Positions 43,301 to 55,081 are shown, counted from the first letter of the stretch. The stretch is 64,000 bases of DNA from Heligmosomoides polygyrus polygyrus (GCA_947396885.1 OX377202.1:25482001-25546000); one strand, 5' to 3'. The notes: generated by a model from the sequence alone, not told the origin. Translations and numbers: made by a program.

Positions 43301-46300
43301 GTCGTCGTAGTTCATCATATTACTATAATCTAACTTTAATCTGAGCTCTAAACCTCTTGTAAGTTAAGTTCTGAGCCCGACAAGGCCATTCCAGGTGTCA
43401 CTTTTGCCCTTTCAGCCCGCCCTGAAGTGATACAGTTTTTTGTCATTTTTGGATCACCCAGTGGCATAAACGAAACACAGTTTTGTGATCCTCGTCCGAT
43501 GCCCTACAGGACCATATACCATATAGGTCGCCCAGAATCTCCGGAGCGAGTTCAGTAACCTCCCTCGTTAATATATCTAAGAAACTAAAAAACACTACAA
43601 GCGACAAAACTGCACTGAAATGCTAATATAATTGTGAGAGTAATGGTAACTAACGATGAGGATTGTAGATAATGCAGTCCTTGTTCTAGCATTCGCAATG
43701 AACGCATTGCGCTATGATATTTTCTAACTACATAAATTAAGCGTTAGTCCACGCTGTTTCCCTAACACCATCATTTCTTCCACAGGCATAGAAAATCGTC
43801 CAACAAGGAACACAATTTTTGTAGCGAAGAACGACTGCAGCGTTCGTGACGTTAGCTCTGTACACACATTCAAAATGCGCATTAATGACGCACCCGAAAG
43901 AATTTGTTTGATCCGCTGACCAACTCTAGTTAGGAGGGGGATCTTTCTCCTCACTATCCCCTCCTCTGAATTCGGTAGAGGGCTACAGTTACTACTCCGT
44001 GATGTGATCACTGCCAGAGAAAACCAAACGAGGCGGTGTGGGGCATGTGGGTGGGTGGGAGTGTGCGTTCCCTACACGATCCCACCCACCGCCCACCCCT
44101 CGCCCTGCTTACGCCGCCCCGCTAGACGAGTTTGTGACCGCGCCACAGCTTCCATATTCGTTAACTAGCGTGACGTCGTCCAAAAACAGGACAACAATTG
44201 CCTCACGAATTCAAAAATATCTATGAGAATGTGGACAAGCGAATGAACTTTAAAAAAGGATAACGAACAAAAGATAATTTTGAGAAAAAAGCAGGACGAT
44301 ACAGAGAGGTATGAGGAAATTTACAAAATATGAAAATAAACTTGAGCTGCCCTCTCCCCTGCAATATTAATAGGGGTTTCAATAACCATAAGTCACTTCT
44401 GATCATTGGGCTGTGAGTCAACTTTTTTGTGAAGAGGTAGATGGGAGGAATGGTGTCCAATCAAGTTCTCAACATATCCTGGTCTCGAGCAATATTGTGG
44501 ACAAGACATGTGATTTCTGCGGCATTGGAGTAATGTTCCAGCCAACACAACCTCCTTCCGAAAAAGATTAATCTGACTCCACCATTATGTATTGTAACAT
44601 CGTTCCCTTCATGTAAAAATAAAATTAAATTAAAAAGTAAATTATTAGGTTGCCCAGAAATAAATGATCGTTTTGCAATTGTTATTATTGTAGCACATTT
44701 TTTTCAACAAGTATGTTCTATGCCGTGTAGAGTTATATACCGTTGGAAAGCTGAACTTGTGCTCTATTTAACTTTATCTTCAAATTTTGTCTAGAGCAAA
44801 GATTTTTCCCAATTTTAAGCTTTGCCGTTTTGGATGCCTGAATTTTCGCCAAATTTTCTTCTTCGAGTTCCAACTTGACCATCTGTGTAGCTGAAATGGC
44901 CATTAACACCAACGCTGTATTTGAGGAGGTTTTCGATAGAACGCACAATTCGCCACTGGTTCGAAAGGATTCTACCTGGAGGTGAAAGCCCGTAAAGTTG
45001 GGGTGCCATCAGTCCTTAAAGACGACCAGCTCGAAACCGTGATGGAAGCGGATCGGTGTCAAACTGTGAGAGAGCCAGTACAGTACTTCGGCGTTGACGA
45101 CAGCATTATCAGAAGCTGCTTAAGTGTGATCGGAAAAGTAAAGGATTTGTATAAATGGATCCCGCACGAACTGACCGCTGTATAGGCGCTGAAGCGCCAC
45201 GACGTCTGTGTTTCGTTAAGGCTGCGCAGCCTAAGGGAGCCTTTTTTGGGCAGGGTCGTGACATGCGACGAAAAAGGAATCCTTCGTGGCAATCGTCGTT
45301 GCTCTGCGCAATGGCTGGAAAAGAATGAGAGTTCCAAGGAGATGCCGAAGCCAAGTCTCCATACAAAGAAGACCATGGTGACCATGTGGTGGACAGTGGC
45401 TATAGTCCACTGCAAGTTCTTGAGAGTCTAGAGAGACTATCACAGCGAAGAAGTACTGTGCCGAAATTGAAGTGATGCACCAAAATTTGATTGAAAAACA
45501 GATGGCTTTGGTCAATCGAAGAGTCCCGATCCTTCTGCATGAGAACGCGCGTCCGCACGTTTCAAAAATTGTTGTCCAGAAACTGGATGAATTGGGATAC
45601 GAAACTCTGCCATATCCAACATGTTCACTAGTCCTTTTCCCTGCCAACTTTCATTTTTCAAGCATTTGGACAACTTCTTGGAGGAGAAATGCTTCAAAAA
45701 CAAAGACGACGTCAAAAATGCCTTCTACGTTTCATCGCCTCTAGAACTCTGGATTTCTAAGCTACTGGCATTATTAAACTTGTTTCTCATTGGCAAAGGC
45801 TTGTTGATCCTAAACCTTATTAATTTGATTGATAAAGTTTTTTGTGAGCTGAGTTATGATAACTTGAATATTCTAGTTGAAAACGCTCATTTTTTTTCCG
45901 GACAACTTAATTACATAGGAAAATACAAATACATGCTCATAAAAATAAGCACGGACAACATCGAGACCGAGTTTAATGCGTGGCGCATACGAACGCCTTG
46001 GTCGTATTCCGACTAATTTTTGGCTCTCTTGGGTTTGGCTAAGGCCATGCTTTAGGCCACGCACAAAATTGACGCGAAAAGGGTGCTGATGATTAAGATA
46101 AAGGACTCCTAAATTCACCTGTAGTCACGAATGAAAATCACCTCTCAGAACGGCACTCTTGTGTCAGTTGTGGCACTCCCCTGATCGCTGAATTTCTACG
46201 ACGTGGGGCATTAAACTATTGAGGAACTAAAAGCTGATTCAGAACGTGTTAGACAAGATCTTCTCCTCCGACCGTCCGTCGCGGTAGTTAGCTCGCCTTC

Positions 46301-49300
46301 CGGCACCAGCGGATGCGATGACGCGACTGTGACGTTGTCACACCGCCACAGCGCCCGTAATGATGTTCGATTTGGCTCAGTGCAATAAAGCATAGCTCTT
46401 CTTTTGAGTGTTTCTCTTCTGGAATTTAAGGCCACTGAGGACCTCGAATAGGAGCTAAGAGCGTATGGAGGGTCTCTTGTAGTAAGCATAGCTCTAAATC
46501 GCTGACTCACGATGGATGGAGGGCCTTGGAGGTCTAGATCTCGGCCCAGACTCACAATCCTACAACTAGTGCTTCCAGGAGAACATGATGCGCGCCTCAC
46601 AGTCTCATGGAGTCCTGTATCCAGGAGAGCACGCCGACATCACGGTTCGTGTTATACCGCAGCACCTCACTTTCCGGCAGAAGAGGGAATCATTTTCAGC
46701 TGTATCTGATCTCGTCGGACGACTGGCCTCGCGATGTAATCGAGTACACGTGGAAGCAGCATAAAATCGTCTGCGAATGCTTGAAAATCCCGGGTTACAT
46801 TCGTCCCAAAAATAGTGTTGTAAGTACATATTTCTACGGGTTAGATTTTGAAAACAAAGTTGAGAGATAATTGAAAAAATAGAGCAGTTAAGTAAAAACC
46901 TAGTTGCGTACATATCAGAGGCCCGACAAAGCTAGTTGAAGACATGCTGTCCTTTCCCTACCGGTACATCGCAGCATCCACCTACATCTCACCCACTCCG
47001 TTCTGCTCCGCTTCACCATTTTCGCCCCCTTCATCGACACTTTATTCCCTCTTCCGACTGTTTATTAATATGCACCTAACACTTAGTCGTCTTCTTCGTA
47101 TATTCTTCTTCTCCCCTGCCTGTTGCTTGCTCCACGCATTCTTTTCCTCCTTCTTCCACTTCCTTTTCCATTTCTTTCCCAACGTTTGCTCCTCAGCAAT
47201 CATCTGTCCTCATCCTCACCCTTATTAACATAGTCTCCTTTTGCCACCTTTTTCAAAACTTCTCCACCCATTATTTTTCCTGCATCCACTGCATTCGTTA
47301 TATTTCTTCTCCATAAGGAAAAAGTGATGTAATTCAAGTCGCTTGGCTTCAAAATGAAAGCTGAAGAAACAGCTCTACACCTCCGATATAAACATGACTT
47401 CCTGCTTTTTACTCCCAGACAAAAATTTGACATGGGCGAAATTTTAACTCGAAAGAGCAGAAGAAATATTCCGGGTTTACTATTTTAGTACATATAGAGC
47501 ATATTGATTATGTAATATCTCCAATTTTTCAGGAAGCCGCTCGCATAGCAAGAGAAATCTTTCATTATTCGACAATGTGCAACCCGCTTCAGCGCATGTA
47601 CACGAAAATCAGCATAGTTCTGGAGTGAAATAACCAAAAATCAATAACATACAGATGCTACTTACTGTTCGATGGATAAAACATAGACCATTGCTAGCAT
47701 TCTGTACAAGTGTAGTACCGATTCGCCGACCGCAGAAGGATCGTAGGCTTGGTTGACCTGGCAAAAAATACGAACCATGGGCCTCCAGAAAGTAGCAATG
47801 ACGCTCCACGCGCCCTACGTCGTGGAGGCGATTGTTCATCTACTACGTAAAATTAATCGTGAACCATTCCATTTTGCAGACTGGGCGCGATTTCGTGAAA
47901 TTTATCTCGAGTTACATTAAAAAACAAGTGGGATCTATTCCATATCGGAAGGGGAGCTCCACTGGAACTCTCGGAGGAGGAGCTCTGCTAGACAGCCTCA
48001 AACCGTCATCTTTCTTCCAACAAGGAAATTATAAAGAAGGATTGTCTGGTGCACTTGTTTGGCGTGTCGCAGTCCTCTCCACCAGAATAGTTCCTGTAAG
48101 TGTTCGCAGTCGTAAATGTGGACGCTGCTGCATCCAGGTTCCGCTCATGTCCGAAACCGCAGAAGCGCGTCCAGCGCAGTCGTCTCGCATACAGACCGTG
48201 GCGCTCTAATAGCTTCTTATTGTTTTGTGGATGTGTCTGGAAGCGTGCCGCTGAGTGGAGGAGATCTGTCTGTCTGTGTGTGCCTACGCGGTGTGTGTTT
48301 GGATGCGAGTGATCGCAGATATCTACCAGTTCTGAGCGTGTTCCTTCGCGGGCGGAATAAGCCTAGAACGAGTCGCCGTCACGTAGTAAGTGTGTGTTGG
48401 TTTGTTCGTTAGCATAATCAAGCCGTCGCAGTCGAAAACCGGGGCGGACGTTTGAACGCCGAGTCGCTGCTACCATTTCCACCTGATCTGCTTCACTGTG
48501 GTGCCATTGGGGGTGACCATCGTCATCACGTAGTCTTCTCTGTGCTCAATCCACTTCTCGTAAAAAACGGTACGCTATTTCCTGGGTGGAGTGGGTGAAC
48601 AAGGATGTGCGATAATTGGCACAGAAGCTTGAGGGATGTGCCGGGGCATGGTACAGTCCCGATCTAGGACCAAACTTTCGGCCATGACTCACCACTGCGA
48701 GATAAAAATTTAAATGGAAGTATATCCGTGGACAAAATTTAGAATGAAACCAATTTTTGATTTGAAGAAGAAGACCGCTGTGACGTCCCAAGATCTGTCC
48801 AGAAGACGTCCGTAGGCTCGTCGCTTAACGACTGGATCAAGATCAGTGATAGAAGCCCTTTTTAGAAGATTAGAAGAAGACTTTTAAAGGTCGAAACGTT
48901 TGTCTAAACAAAAGCTAGAAGATTTAGGTAAGACAAGATAAAGTAATGACCTGAATGACCCTAATGAAAGCTTAAAATCATCAACCAACTCTTCGACGTT
49001 CTAGTCGCATGCAGTGGAAATCTCTCAGCGCTTCTGATCTCCACCAGCAGTTCTATTCTGCTACCTTTTCGGTTGTTCGTTTGCAGTTTTGATGCTGCTA
49101 TGTCGTTGAATTTCGGTTTGTAATATTCGTGGCAATAACGTCTTTTGATTCTCTATACTCTGTCGTTGGTATTGAATACTGGGGACATTTTGTTAAGACT
49201 CAAGAGAGCGGCTAAATGAAATGAAGAACTAGTGGCGCTCCAGCAAACACATTTATAGTTTCACAGAGAATGTGTGGAGTGATTACTGTGTAGACTGTGT

Positions 49301-52300
49301 GAAGCCGGATTTAAAAATCAAGAAACAAAAAATTTACATTCGAGGTTTCCAAGTATTAGGTTGTCCCATAAGTCCCCGCCGCTTTATTCAACGATTCGCT
49401 GCAGATTTCGTCGGCAGTCTCTTGCATAGCGCTGCACAGCTTTCGAAAGAGAATGAATTGCTCTATCAGAAACTGTACTGCATTTTTTTTCATCTAGAAT
49501 TTTGTCAATTTTTAGGTCGTTGAAGTGAAAAGTGAAAAAGTGAAAAAGTAGCCATTTGCGCACTTGTTCTCTCCGCTTAGGTTTGTAATTTTTTGCAAAG
49601 GTTTTTATAGCGTTTGGAAGACAATGATCTGTACTACAAGAATATGTGTTAGAGCTATTTGCTCATTTGTCATTTATTGATTTTTAGGTCAGTCACCAAA
49701 TTGGGACGTCCGAAGGAGGATAGTTATCTTTGCCGACAGCTCCTGCACTGTGGTTGGACTTTTAGGATGGTGTTATATGTCATCCGAAAGAGAATGTCTT
49801 GCTCTATAAGAATATCTGTCGCGTTTATTGATTTCTACTGAATATCAACAAATGCTAATAAGAGAGAAATCGTCTTCACCAACAACTCCTTCTCCTTCTT
49901 CAGTGCTGATGTTCGACAGAAATCAGCGTGAGCCAATAAACGCGACACAAAATCTTACTGAGCAAGGCATCCTCTTCCAAACGACACATAACACCAAACA
50001 AAAAAGTCCAACCACAGAACCGGAGTTTTGGTAAAAATTCGGACGGAAAAGTCGGAATTCCCAACTTGATGACATAAAAATCAATAAAGGGCAAGTGAGA
50101 AAATAGGACCAACAGACATTCTTGTAGTGCACAACATTGTCCTCCAAGTGCTATAAAAAACTGCGCAAAAAATTACAAACCTAAGCGGAGAGAACAAGTG
50201 CGCAAATGGCTACTTTTTCATTTTTTCACTTATCACTTCAACCACCTAAAAATTGACAAAATTCATGATGAAGAAAAAATTGCAATACAAGTTCTGGTAG
50301 AGCAAATCATTTTCTTCCGAAAGCTATGCAGCGCTATGCAAGAGACCGCTGGCGAAATCTGCAGTGAATCGTTGAAAAAAAAACTGCAAGGACTTATGGG
50401 ACAACCTAATACCTTCAGTCTCTCTTGACGGGGACAACTCAGAAACTTTGTCGAAGCCTTGTTCGTTAAAAGGTTCAACTATTCAATTGTTCTATGAACC
50501 GCTCCACTGTTTGCCTGTTCTAAGTGTCTATGTTCTCCTCTCATTGAAAAAAATTCAAACGACTGTTTCTGTCATTGCATAGGACGAATAAGCGTAGATT
50601 AGTAGTGTCTCTAATATACGACACTGTTTTGGCCCCAACGTACCCCCCTTTACAGACGTGCAGTGCAGTTAGTTACATGCCTTATGCATATTTCTGGTTG
50701 TCTGGAAGTTTCTGACAGTTTTTATGGCTTATGCTGAAACCCCATAACTCATAGAGTACCTTCATCACTAAAACGAAAAACTGACCTACATAGACTTGAA
50801 TAGTAGATATGTGCCCAACTAACTTTAAAAAAATCTCGCGTATTAGTGAAAATATGACGTTTTTCGCAAGGACTACACTTATCGGCCACCCTGATAGAGG
50901 TAGGTATAGGTTCACCTTGCACCTTCCCACGTATGGCCCGGCGGCTCATTATAGGTCATCTATCACAGTTTCTTTACCCTCTCCATGTGCCCACCTTCGC
51001 AGTTCCGCATCTGCGTACAATATTGATTCTCGACAGAATTGTAAGCCCCTGCTAGGCTGGTCAGTGGACTGACAAGTGGAACGTGGCTGACAGAGTGCGG
51101 AAAGAGGGGGAGAAAGTTTGGCTTCACGATGTAATAAAACGCAAGGAGGAAATAGTTTTTGTGCGATTACACACAACGACATCCGTAAGTGTTCAAATTC
51201 CTATAATGTTACCAATATTCAAAATAAAACAAAGGACTAGGACAGTTTTGAAAATTTCCAAAAGTTCGTTTTTTCCCTTCTACCTACTTTATATTAAAAT
51301 GGTGGGATAAATTGCGCTCACGAAGTTTTTTCTGCATTTGTACCAACCACTCGCTTACAGAACACAGTATCTGGAAATTGTAATTGCTATTAAAATGTTG
51401 TTGAAACGTGACATAGCATAAATCTTACTACGCTTTTGATAGAGTGAATAGCCTCCTAATCTTTGTAAATCGATGTTATTCTGACACTGTAATTCTACAG
51501 GAGCGACACTCACGAGGTAGCGCAAAATGGGCGTTTGCTGTCAGGGGCACCTCGAGTCAACGTTCATGATTCGAGATTCGCATCAAGGCGCACTAAGACT
51601 GAGTCCCTCCGGTGTTGGTTATCTTGTGCCAGGCTTGTCTGGAAAGAATGAAACACTGACTTATATATCGGCCGGCCACCGTTGGTCATTATGTTTACAG
51701 ATCGGACACGTAACCAATTTGCCTCGACGACGTCCCGTAGAAGTGGAATGCATTATGCATGTCTGAAAGATTGCCTTCTGCAAACCCTTATCGGTTAACT
51801 GTTAAATAAGGTTGGAAGTAAAGTTCTGCCAGTTTACACGCGCTCATTATATTAAAGCTTACGAAATTTCAATCCCTAATCAACCGCATCAGATTTTGTT
51901 GCATTTGGCAAACGGAAGGCCTGCACTTTCCAATTTCGTGTGTTCCCGAAAAACCCCTCATATTTTTCGATTACTACAGCATCCGAATGTACTGCCGTCC
52001 TTTTCGTGCACTCATGATACTGAAGGAGAGACAGCTGATATTTCTAGCTACGTGTGTTTTGAAAGATCACTAACGTCTTTCGATTACCGCAGCATGATTT
52101 TTCGAAGCATACGTTCTACGATTTGATAAACATCTCTTCTTTTCTCTTTTTATGAGTTAACGCTTATTAAATATCAATATTAAATAATTAAATTAAAATA
52201 TTGCAGACTGTTGTTAGTATTGAACGCATATTATATATTGGGCTGACAGAAAAGTCTTGAAACGAAATTTTGAAAACTTCAGAATTCTCTGGAAAAAGTT

Positions 52301-54915
52301 CAAAAATACTGAGTCAGTGAGGATCGAGTAGGAGGTTCCAAAAGCTTTCGCTGTACGAGTGTATAAGGGCCCGCGCGCGTCATTTTGGCGACATGTCGAA
52401 CATGATTAGCGAACAATAGCTCCGAGTGGTCATCTTCTACGAATGGTGCCGAGACTCCAACGCAAGCACAACGGTCTCTAATATCACCGATGCATTTGGA
52501 GAAGGGACTGTAATCAGCAGCACAGCGCATCGTTGGTTCACTCTTTGATTCAGGAGACCCTGAAGACGGAGAGCGCAGTTGGACGACCTTCTGCTATCGA
52601 TGATGATGGGTTGCAGCTCGCTTTCAAATTCAATCCAGAAGCAACTACGAGGGAACTGGCAATAACCCTCGGCTGCACCCATTCCACCATCGAGCTGCAT
52701 CTCCACGACCTCGGCCATTGAAAATTTTTAACAAGATGGATCCCTGATAGGCTGACCGAGGAATACAGGCAAGTGCGATTGAGCATATGCCAGTTACTCC
52801 TGCCAGTCAGCCGCATCGAAAAGAATTTCTGGGGGATCTAGTTACTGGAGATGAAAGCTGGACAGTGTGCGATAACAGTGCACGTCATGTCACCACCAGA
52901 ACGCAGAACCACCAGTCTAGCAGAAGCCAGACTCACACCAACGCAAACATTTACCTTGCGTTCTGTGGGATGTGAAAGGGTCAATCTAGCATGAGCTGCT
53001 GACTGCTGGCAAGACCATCACCGCTTTCATATACATTAATCAGCCTCAGAAATTGGCCAACGTGCGCCCACACATCGACATCCTGTGAGAAGATAGCCGA
53101 ACTTGGCTGGTATCCGGTAGCCTATCCACAGTATTCGCCGGATCTTGCGCCATCGGACTACCGCATTTCCCCGTAAGAGAGGATAGAAGCGCAGTGGACA
53201 TGGTTCGCCCACTCGATTGATAGGTTCGATTCTGTATGCATTGTGCATGGCGCACTCTCGGGGCATTCGTGGCACACAGCACTATTTTTTTAATTTTCAT
53301 GCTTGAGATATTCCGAAACGCATGTCCTGGGAAATAAGCTGCTTTAATCGCAAAAGCTTGCTCCAGTCACTTTTTGGACCACCCACGGCCAAATTGTGGG
53401 TGTTCGGTTAAAGATGTGTGCACATTTGTGTAGATCTCGAAGAGAAGAATCGAACGGTACTAACCGTTTCTCAAAAAAAACTAAAATACTAAAATTAGAG
53501 GAATTGTGAACATGAACTGTGAACGTGTTGCGACGGATTTTTCCGTCCTGTTTGAAGTTTTGACTGTGCGACGTGAGTGGTATTTATGATGATGATTTAG
53601 ATACAGTAAAACCATTGCATCCAGATTTTAGGCGAAATCGACCATCATTCGCTGGGGAATGAAGGCTAACGACGAAAGACCAGCTGCGATTAGAGGGATC
53701 GGCAAAAAAATCGATTTGAAAAAAAGTTCACCGAGTATCGACAATTTGTATACCAGGAGCTTAAATAAATGTTTATTTTCACAACTACTTGATTTCTAAA
53801 GAATTTATTCAAAAGGCCGCTTTGGAACGCTCCAAAGCGGCCTATGTTGACCTGCGCGGCTTTTCCGGCCAATGACCAAAAGGCATTTCCGGTACTGTAG
53901 CCAAATATATTATTATTTCTATTATATTCCCAGCATCAACCGAAGACGAGCCTTGCTTTGCCTGGTATATCGTGGGTGAAACAGTAACATCTTTATGAGT
54001 TGGCGCAGACGAACAAAGGTGAAAATTCACTAAGAAGTTACCTTTCCATCAAGGACGTGCGTGATTTCAGTTTCCGTGTTTCGAATTCCGTTTCCGTGTT
54101 CCGCTTTTTTGGGCTAGAATGCCGGTACGGAAATGGTACCGGCATTCTATCCCATCAATCCTGACTGTTTTCCTTTGAGAATTCACCTCTTTAACTTCAA
54201 CTAAAGGCTAAAGAAAGAGAACAACTGTGCGTCACCTTGCTGTGATTTTGTTACTTTCCAACCAGTAGTGAATCCTGATGTCGAAACATAGTGATAATCA
54301 AATTGGATTCTTTTTCATTTTCTTGAAGCTATGTACTTTCGAGCAGTATAACGCCACAGGTTTCATGAGTTTTTGAATCAAGAATCAAATTCCTTATCCG
54401 GAGCTCCCTTATCTTTCTTCCCTAGTAATTTTACTTCTGCCTTGGAACACTTAATCTACACCAGAGTTCTATAAGCACTCTTAGGTTACTAACAATGCGC
54501 TCCATAGGGAATATTGGATCTATCCTAGTCGGAGGAGAGCATGCGGTGTCATTCCTCCTTACCCTCCTCTGAATTTGTTTCAAAGCTTCAGCCACTGCCA
54601 AGTGACACAATGGTGCCCATGTGAACTCTGAGAGTGAGTGTTGCATCATGGGTTGTTGAACGTGACTGTAACCTTAGCGCTGTCCCCTGCCGGATAGATC
54701 CAGGACATTCAATAGGACCGATTACGCATTATGAGTGGCGACATTTCTGGTGTCTTACTCGCCAGCTCAATTCATTACATTTAAATTACCTTCTTCCTAT
54801 TTGCAGAAAATGTTTGCATAAACTTCGACTTCTTACACTAGAAATGTTTGAAAAGTCATCCAGTAATGATATGAATGATGAGGAAGAGTTGCATGCTGGC
54901 TTGCCCGCTTCCTAA
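40350..54915 (+). CDS. MSP-domain protein gene (5 exons, one apparent frameshift)
   Basis: Exons: 40350-40504, 40654-40759, 46579-46819, 47533-47624, 54807-54915; about 233 residues. An acidic leader of about 48 residues precedes an MSP/PapD-like immunoglobulin fold: WLIFSSPNSYKKPCYGDFTI, T-N-R-N-P-H-S-V-V-F-C-I-K-S-K, then S-H-G-V-L-Y-P-G-E-H-A-D-I-T-V, matching the family's N-P...I-K-T-T...G-V-L-x-P-x-E plan. The last two exons give a helical, acidic C-terminus ending M-N-D-E-E-E-L-H-A-G-L-P-A-S. Phases agree (0-2, 2-0, 0-0, 0-2, 2-stop) only if one T in the run 46693-46696 is extra. Exon 4 uses a weak GTGAAA donor; GTACAC at 47606 is an alternative. The first ATG sits directly on a TTCAG acceptor, so upstream exons or trans-splicing are possible. 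MSP folds bind partners in sperm cytoskeleton or signalling; the exact role here is unknown. Confidence 0.6.
41793..42256 (+). repeat. Inverted repeat pair, left copy (element with tRNA-like box)
   Basis: Starts TAACGAGGGAGGT and ends GAGTACATTTCGGCTACGGT. It shares TAGGGCATCGGACGA, TATCACTTCAGGGC, TCAGAACTTAACTTACAA and GGTTCGATTCCGGGG blocks, in order, with the reverse complement of 43199-43570. A GGTTCGATTCC B box with AGTGAATAGCGCGACGG upstream suggests a tRNA-derived part at 42125-42192. It lies in MSP intron 2. Confidence 0.75.
43199..43570 (-). repeat. Inverted repeat pair, right copy
   Basis: Minus-orientation partner of 41793-42256, about 90 bases shorter because the stretch before the B box is missing. 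The two copies are separated by 942 bases of intron. Confidence 0.75.
43720..44640. other. Intronic stretch with a repeat piece
   Basis: The CCTCCTCTGAATTCGGTAGA region (43900-44000) has a diverged relative at 54540-54600. A GGTGGGTGGGA / TCCCACCCACC near-palindrome lies at 44048-44093. No exon is recognised. Confidence 0.4.
44645..45770 (+). pseudogene. Mariner relic, family A, with 5' terminal repeat
   Basis: Begins TTAGGTTGCCCAGAAATAAA after TA, a mariner terminal repeat. Transposase pieces run from the HTH region (E-P-V-Q-Y-F-G-V-D-D-S-I-I) through L-G-R-V-V-T-C-D-E-K-G, WLEKNESSKEMPKPSLHTKK and LLHENARPHVSKIVVQKLDE to L-F-P-A-N. The second triad Asp is Glu and the third is Asn. It is closely related to 26030-26975 and lies in MSP intron 2. 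Confidence 0.85.
46985..47215 (+). repeat. Polypyrimidine-rich intronic stretch
   Basis: About 230 bases dominated by C and T on the plus strand, in the intron between MSP exons 3 and 4. No motif beyond composition is apparent. Confidence 0.6.
47690..47812 (-). repeat. tRNA-derived SINE fragment
   Basis: GATGGATAAAACATAGACC, the GTACCGATTCGCCGACC block and GGCTTGGTTGACCTGGC match the minus-orientation SINE body. The ends are missing. Confidence 0.5.
47880..48095 (+). CDS. Candidate orphan exon, 72 codons, in MSP intron 4
   Basis: A strong acceptor (CCATTTTGCAG) and donor (CCT/GTAAGTG) bound 216 bases open only in phase 0-0, with protein-like sequence such as TGRDFVKFISSYIKKQVGSI and GALLDSLKPSSFFQQGNYKE. 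Without the intron the frame ends at 48207. I do not recognise it. Its phase does not fit between exons 47533-47624 and 54807-54915, so it is either an alternative exon using other donors, part of another nested gene, or chance. Confidence 0.3.
48210..49350. other. Intronic stretch without supported exon
   Basis: Several open frames cross 48100-48412, but none has both splice signals and a recognisable motif. A CGAAACGTTTGTCTAAAC repeat-like piece lies near 48890. Otherwise nothing recognised. Confidence 0.35.
49356..50409. mobile_element. Foldback element, 1054 bp, mariner-type ends
   Basis: Inverted arms of about 510 bases meet near 49880. Ends read TTAGGTTGTCCCATAAGTCC, a mariner-like terminal repeat, flanked by TA at 49354-49355 and 50410-50411. 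The arms share GCGCACTTGTTCTCTCCGCT, ATTTATTGATTTTTA, GTGGTTGGACTTTT and TCGCGTTTATTG blocks. Open frames in the arms have no transposase motif. It lies in MSP intron 4. Confidence 0.85.
50412..51580. other. Intronic stretch
   Basis: No exon with matching phase was found here for the MSP gene. Nothing recognised apart from AT-rich sequence. Confidence 0.35.
51585..51775 (+). repeat. tRNA-derived SINE, degenerate 3' two-thirds
   Basis: GTCCCTCCGGTGTTGGTTATC, TGTCTGGAAAGAATGAA, GGCCACCGTTGGTCATTATG and CGTCCCGTAGAAGTGGAATG match the plus-orientation SINE body. Confidence 0.6.
52238..53165 (+). pseudogene. Mariner transposase relic, family B, copy 2
   Basis: Starts TTGGGCTGACAGAAAAGTCT and shares its leader with 29001-30175. 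HTH pieces follow (QLAFKFNPEATTRELAITLG), then H-S-T-I-E-L-H-L-H-D-L-G-H, G-D-E-S-W-T-V-C-D-N with the first catalytic Asp, and Y-S-P-D-L-A-P-S-D-Y with the third Asp intact. The second Asp block is largely deleted and the frame is broken. It lies in MSP intron 4. Confidence 0.85.
53195..53600 (-). repeat. Inverted copy of the 10.05-10.45 kb repeat
   Basis: CCCACTCGATTGATAGGTTC, the GCATGG-CGCACTCTCGG block, TTGAGATATTCCGAAA, GGGAAATAAGCTGC and a GACGGATTTTTCCGTC hairpin remnant match in reverse order the 10070-10440 segment. Confidence 0.6.
53814..53843. repeat. Perfect hairpin, 13-bp stem
   Basis: AGGCCGCTTTGGA and its exact reverse complement are separated by ACGC. Confidence 0.85.
54115..54149. 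repeat. Perfect hairpin, 14-bp stem
   Basis: TAGAATGCCGGTAC pairs exactly with 54136-54149 around a 7-base loop. Confidence 0.85.
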
Positions 54916-54974
54916 ATTCGTTAACGGCAACATAATTATTACTACCATTACGGATTTATATTCATGAGAAACTA

Positions 54975-54980
54975 AATAAA
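54975..54980 (+). terminator. Poly(A) signal of MSP gene
   Basis: AATAAA 60 bases after the stop codon at 54913-54915 and 88 bases before the next gene's acceptor. Confidence 0.6.
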
Positions 54981-55060
54981 GTAAAGAGTTTTGAGTTATT
55001 TTCCTTTCCATGTTTCGAATTCTGTGTTCCGCTTTCCCCAAAAAAATCCGCACATCTCTG

Positions 55061-55068
55061 TTTTACAG
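55061..55068 (+). promoter_or_regulatory. Candidate spliced-leader trans-splice acceptor of the paired-domain gene
   Basis: TTTTACAG, 13 bases before the ATG at 55082. It has the strong nematode acceptor form, follows closely after the upstream poly(A) signal, and has no visible matching donor exon in frame (upstream frame closed by TAG at 55073-55075). A downstream operon gene would use SL2-type trans-splicing here. Confidence 0.45.
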
Positions 55069-55081
55069 GCTGTAGACCCGG

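Noticed and set aside
48100..48412. Overlapping open frames with Cys-rich stretch R-K-C-G-R-C-C
   Set aside because: Continuous with the 47880 frame only by reading through a good donor; no independent support.
48546..48791. Minus-strand frame with a possible mariner-like A-P-A-H motif
   Set aside because: The surrounding residues do not follow mariner order; similarity limited to a few residues.
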